A DNA stretch of 64,000 bases from Hofstenia miamia. Its lineage: Eukaryota; Xenacoelomorpha; Acoela. Both the position numbers and the translations under genes were made by a program. The stretch lies in contig SCFE01000002.1 of NCBI GenBank assembly GCA_004352715.1, positions 3,485,327 to 3,549,326 of the forward strand, written 5' to 3'. Under the pieces are notes generated by a model that worked only from the letters and a program-made list of their open reading frames with translations, did not search any database and was not told where the DNA came from. The first letter of the stretch is position 1, and each line of letters starts with the position of its first letter. Below, piece by piece: positions 55,101 through 61,100 of this stretch.

Positions 55101-58100
55101 CCTTAACCTATTTTAAATTATTATTTAGGGACTGTGTTGAAGTTCAGTCAAATGTGAAAATTTTCTAATGTAATGCATTTGGGTAATGTAATTACCGTAT
55201 TTACCCGTGTATAAGCCGCATCCGTAGATAAGCCGCACCCCGAGTTTTGGAGAAGATTTTTAGGAAAAAAAGTTTTTTGACCAAATAAAAATTCACGAGC
55301 ACTGAATCTATGAAACATATTTATTTACATCGTTCAGATATTTCTTACAACTTTGAAGTAAAATTTTAAGTCCGATTCGTGTATTTAATAATTTAATAAC
55401 TGTAACAAGTAAAGTACTGACGTATCTTCAATAATTACTAATAGTTCATTTTAGAATCCATCAAATTCCTTCATTATTTCGGTAGCTTTTCGATCGAGCA
55501 AGATCCCGTACTTTAGTTTACAATATATGTGCAAATTAGGTATCTTTGCGGGTTTTTTCAAGGATAAATACGGTATATATTGTCATTGTGTGAGCAAAGA
55601 AAGAAAATATAAAAACCTCTTACGCGGTAAATCATTTTCTAATGTAGTTCTTGATGAAAATTCAAAAAAGATAATAAAATAAAAAAATTGAAAAATGCAT
55701 ACAACAATTCATACCGTCTTTTAGGTGAACTGACGTTTTAATATTTCTCGTTTCTAATATTTGGAAAGACTCATAAACAGTCTATAAAGAAATAGGAACA
55801 AATGCATCTCAATATTTANACATTTGGCCGATTTCACTCAGTCATTTATTAATTCCGCTCTTCAATTCACTCATAAAAGAGCGGAATTAATAAATGACTG
55901 AGTGAAATCGGCCAAATGTTGCTGATATTTATTCATTTGTTCCAGTCCAGTTAGTGTTATAGAAGTTCATGCTACAATATATATATATATTATATATATT
56001 ATATTACAATGTCAATAGCTTCTACAATAATCAGTGCATTGAAACAATAAATGTAGTAATCCATATATTAATAAATTTATTTCATGTTAGTCAAACATCA
56101 TTTATGTAAGCCTATGCTTACTTTGCGATGTTGTTTCAGAAAATCATACAACATGTACATTTGTATTCACTTTGAAAATATATTTTGAATAATTTATATC
56201 CAAATGCTATGATGGGACTCTTTGCTAAACATCTTGTAGCTCTAACATATGCTAACAATCACCAAAATTAACGGTAGAACCTATAATTCAATTTTTTTAA
56301 GCGTTTCCAAGCAACAATGCATGTGATGTGATTGCCAAAGATTTCATGGAAAAAAATTTGGGCCTGTATCCAGAGACCTATGCGATTTGACATTGTTTCT
56401 CAGACAAATTTAAATACTATATTTCAAGTAATAATGTATATTACTTTTTGGTATGCTATTAATCAAGTGAGAACTTAGATTTATATGCGTTTCTTGAAAG
56501 AAATTTTAACATAGTGCAATTGCAACAAAATGGAATTAGCATTGTCGATGTACTAAGTGAATTCGAAAGAGTATGATGGATACTACGACAACATTTGGTG
56601 TATGTGAAAATATATTGGTTAAATCGTAGGTCCAACTGATATCGCTAAAAAAGCAAATTTTGCTTCCATGCGCAATACTGAAATTGTCGCACGATTTCAG
56701 ATATTTTAAAGAGTGTATGTACTGGCATTATAGATTGTATTTACCTACAAAAGTTACCGGTAAAATCAAAGACGAGCAGTTACCGTATTTACCCGTGTAT
56801 AAGCCGCATCCGTAGATAAGCCGCACCCCGAGTTTGGGAGAAGATTTTTAGGAAAAAAAGTTTTTTGACCAAATAAAAATTCACGAGCACTGAATCTATG
56901 AAACATATTTATTTACATCGTTCAGATATTTCTTACAACTTTGAAGTAAAATTTTAAGTCCGATTCGTGTATTTAATAATTTAATAACTGTAACAAGTAA
57001 ACTACTGACGTATCTTCAATAATTACTAATAGTTCATTTTAGAATCCATCAAATTCCTTCATTATTTCGGTAGCTTTTCGATCGAGCAAGACCCCGTACT
57101 TTAGTTTACAATATATGCGCAAATTAGGTATCGTTGCGAGCTTTTTTCAAGTGTTTCCGTAGATAAGCCGCACCCCGGCTTTGGGGGCAATTTTTCGTGG
57201 AAAAAGGTGCGGCTTATACACGGATAAATACGGTAGGTTTGAGTAGCAAACTTGTTTTGGCATTGACTTGCAACTAAAATATCGACTTATTTGCAAATGT
57301 AAAATGCTTTTAAGTACTTACCACAAAATGTTAGTGTACTACAGGAAATCTTTCTCAACTATCTTCACCACAGGCGCAATACTGATACTATGCAATAATT
57401 ATAAAAAAACTATCTTACTCTTATGATTTAATTATTCAGTCTGTCTCCAACACTTCACGTATCGCTTTTAAGCTTCAATTACCATATATTGTTCAATAAA
57501 CGATCGGTATAACATACAGCTCGACACAAACGGCAATTGTGATATATTAACTGCATAAAATAGGTGAGACTCCAAGTAGAAAAGCCTTGCTACTGCTCGA
57601 ATCATTTGTCACACAAAGTGAAAGTTAAGCATTATCTGTACATCTCGTCCTTTTACTTCCAAAGTCTATGTTTCAACAATTCCAGTGGCATATAAAAAAT
57701 GCATACAGAAAAATAAAAAGGTTGATAATTCTGATTCTATTCTGAAACAGAAATGTATTGTGTATTTTATTTTAGAATTTACACCTCAGAAAAAAATTGT
57801 AAGCAGTATTCCAATAAAACTCAGATACTCAGTTTACATTTTTCAAATCTAAAATGACCCTTCCTAAAAATTTACTACATTTTTGAAATGTTTTGAGGAA
57901 AAATGGAAATAAAAGTAAAAAGCTACTTAGTTCTTAACTACTATCAAATTTGTAGCACTTTTAAAGCGCAACAGATTAATTAACTATTTATGGGCTGAAA
58001 TTATTTTAAAATCCCACATTTAATCAATCTTTTTATCTACATTTTTGTCATGCATAGGCGTATCTTGAATTGATTAATACACTTTGGTCATGCTTTAGGG

Positions 58101-61100
58101 CTAAAGTTTCCTTAATTACCGACTAAATAATAGCGATTGAGAATCTCTTTTTTTAAATACTAAAAAACGTACTTTTATTAGAAACAAGGCTGTTATACCA
58201 AGACATTACAATGTTTTCATATATATTTCAACATCAAAGTGAGCTGTGACCCTATTTAAAAATTACACTTAAGCATACCTTTTCTGCTAATTAAATATCA
58301 TACTCATTAAAGTTGTTTAAATGTCATACTCATTAAAGTTTTTTTAACGAAGCAAACACGAGAAACTTAATGAAACCACAAAACATACTTTCACAAATAT
58401 AATCTTTGCTCACATAAAATGAAATCAACACATTGATTTGGTGATGTCCGAAATAAGTGACCAATCACTAGACCTGTAAATCTCAACATTAATTTCTAAG
58501 ATGATAAACATCATTTCAAGCTACATAAATGCTACTAAGTTCTTATAATTAAATGAAGTTATATAGGCTTCGATCCTTAATCTTTCTATAGCAATTGCTC
58601 GTGTCCTGGACTACAATAATTAAATGGCGTATATACAGGGTAATTCTGATCTTCTGGCCGATTTTGTAAAAAACAAATTATTTAACAAAATTATACTATT
58701 TGTGTTTGCTAAAACATTGAGATGGAATGACGTTTCATCATCATCATTAAAGCAAGTGTAGTCCACGAACTCATTGTTTTTGTGTGTAACGGTCTAACAT
58801 GAGATTACTGAATTCCAATCATTTTGTGCATCATCAGGGAGGACAACTCTTGATAAATTTCCATGGATTAATGCCTTCTTATTTGAAAATCCGACACAGA
58901 CGACTGTGACATTCCAGTTTCTTAATCTATATTGCAATGTTTGTGCGAGTATGCCAATAAAATGTAGAAGAGTGAAGTTTAAATATAGAATGAGCATTAA
59001 TAATGTTGCGTTTTTTACAACTAATTTTAAACTTAAATAAAAAATATTGCCTATAATTATTTATAAGACAACCTTCGTGAAAATCAGAAGCATTTGTTAA
59101 AATTGCAACTGGGTTCTCAATTTTCGTCCTCAAATAGATTTGTTCGTAATCGAGTTTAAAATGTCGAGCTATATTTATTTCATGTTTAATTGGACTGGTA
59201 TAAATAGAAGAAAAAACTGTGGGTGGAGCAATGATTAAACACTTGAAAAGCAATTAAAAGTAAATATTCGAGTCCATAAGACTAGGACAGCTTTTACATA
59301 ACGTCACGGAAAAGTGTGAGAAATGTCCAGGATTAGCTCATCTTTGTTTTTTCCGGTTTCCAAATTGCCTTCATGTTCTGCAGCTTATGATAATATATGT
59401 CCATAAATAAGCTATTAGCCTTATATAAAAAATCGCTAAAAAGAAACAAACTTATCTCATGTGTTTTCGAGACCGACTTATTATATTTTCAAAACTTACT
59501 TCATTTAGGCATTAAGTGTTTTTAGGCTTCAATACGATATTTAACCTTAGGATAAGGTTGTGGCATTTGGAGCACAAATGGGAAATGTTGCCAAGTAAGG
59601 GTGGGAAGGAGAAAATTGCAACATTATTATTAAACAGCCTTATTAAGTCTATTTTGCATCATAATACCATTTTGCATAAATCTACAAACTTGCCGCACTG
59701 AAAACTCATTTAGATTCTGAAATTTATACGCATATAAAATATGCACATGTCCGCTGAATGGTTCATTACGAAATCAACAAATGATCCAGGCATTTTTGAA
59801 AATTTCATATTTAGTATTTACTAATGAGTGCTTCTTTAATTTATCTGGTCATGTAAACTCACAATTGTATTGTTTGGGGTAAGACAAGCCTACAAAAATT
59901 ATTCAAGCGCCAATGTACTCAAGAAAAGTTACAACAAGATTAATGCTTCCGCCATACTTTTTTATAGAAAAGTAACTTGCAAAATGATTGTTGAACATGT
60001 TATTCAAAATGTTAAGCAAAGACGTAAATGCAGCATAGTACCATTTCAACAAGACGGGTCCACTCGTAATACGACTCGTAGTACGAGGCAGTTGTTAGCC
60101 TGTCTATTTGGACAAGGTTTCCACAAACCTGGCCACCTCGATCCCCTGATATTACTCAATACGATTTTTTCCTGTGAGGGCTGCGAAAGACAAAATTTAT
60201 AAATGTGCCTTTTAGAGATTTGGATTATCTGACAGAATTACGGAAGAGTTGATACTCTATATTTTGCACATCGTTTCCTAATGGACAGATTGGTGCCTCT
60301 TGTGGAGGCTGGTGAAGACCATTTTGAACATCTTATGCAATCCTATTATATTCCTAGTTTTGTCTTACTTCAAAATATAGCAGGAGCTTAAAAATAATTG
60401 CTTCAAAGTAAAAAATTTTGAAATTGTGATATATTACGATTTTAACGATAAACAAGTGTTTGGAAACAAAAGCAAAAATGAAGGATACTTGAGAAATCTT
60501 GGCAAATTGAAAAAAACTTGGATACATTTTTATAGTTGGACTTTAGTCTCGAAAATTAACCTGTAGCTAGTAATTCCTCATCAAAAATGCAAGCATATTT
60601 ATTTTCATGAATTCTAAATTAAGAACGCGATAATTTGAATTTTGCATGTTCTAAAAATTGAAACAAATATACATCAAATTTTCTCAGTGCAAAATGTAAA
60701 TTTAATATTCGATTAGAAATATAACTTCGCAAAAAACTCAATACGCAAAAATATTGCTTTTGATAATCTTAATCGAAATACAAAATTGCCCAGCGTATCT
60801 TTAAAGATACAAATCGTTTTGGTCGCATTATGAACAATTTTCTTAATTTTTTATTAAGAAATTGGGATATCTTTTGTGCTAACAATTTTAAGGCATAAGT
60901 GAAAGGAACTAGGGTTTTCCAGGATTTCCTTGGTCCAAGTGCCATTTAATCTCATTGTGTTCGGCCCCAGTCCCGGTCCATACCAGTCTCAATGAATTTT
61001 CTGGTCTCGTGGTCCAATTGGTCCCACATCATAAATTCTATTATGGTTAAAATTAGCAAAAGCTATTGATAATATTCTGAAATCTGAAATCCTAGATCCT

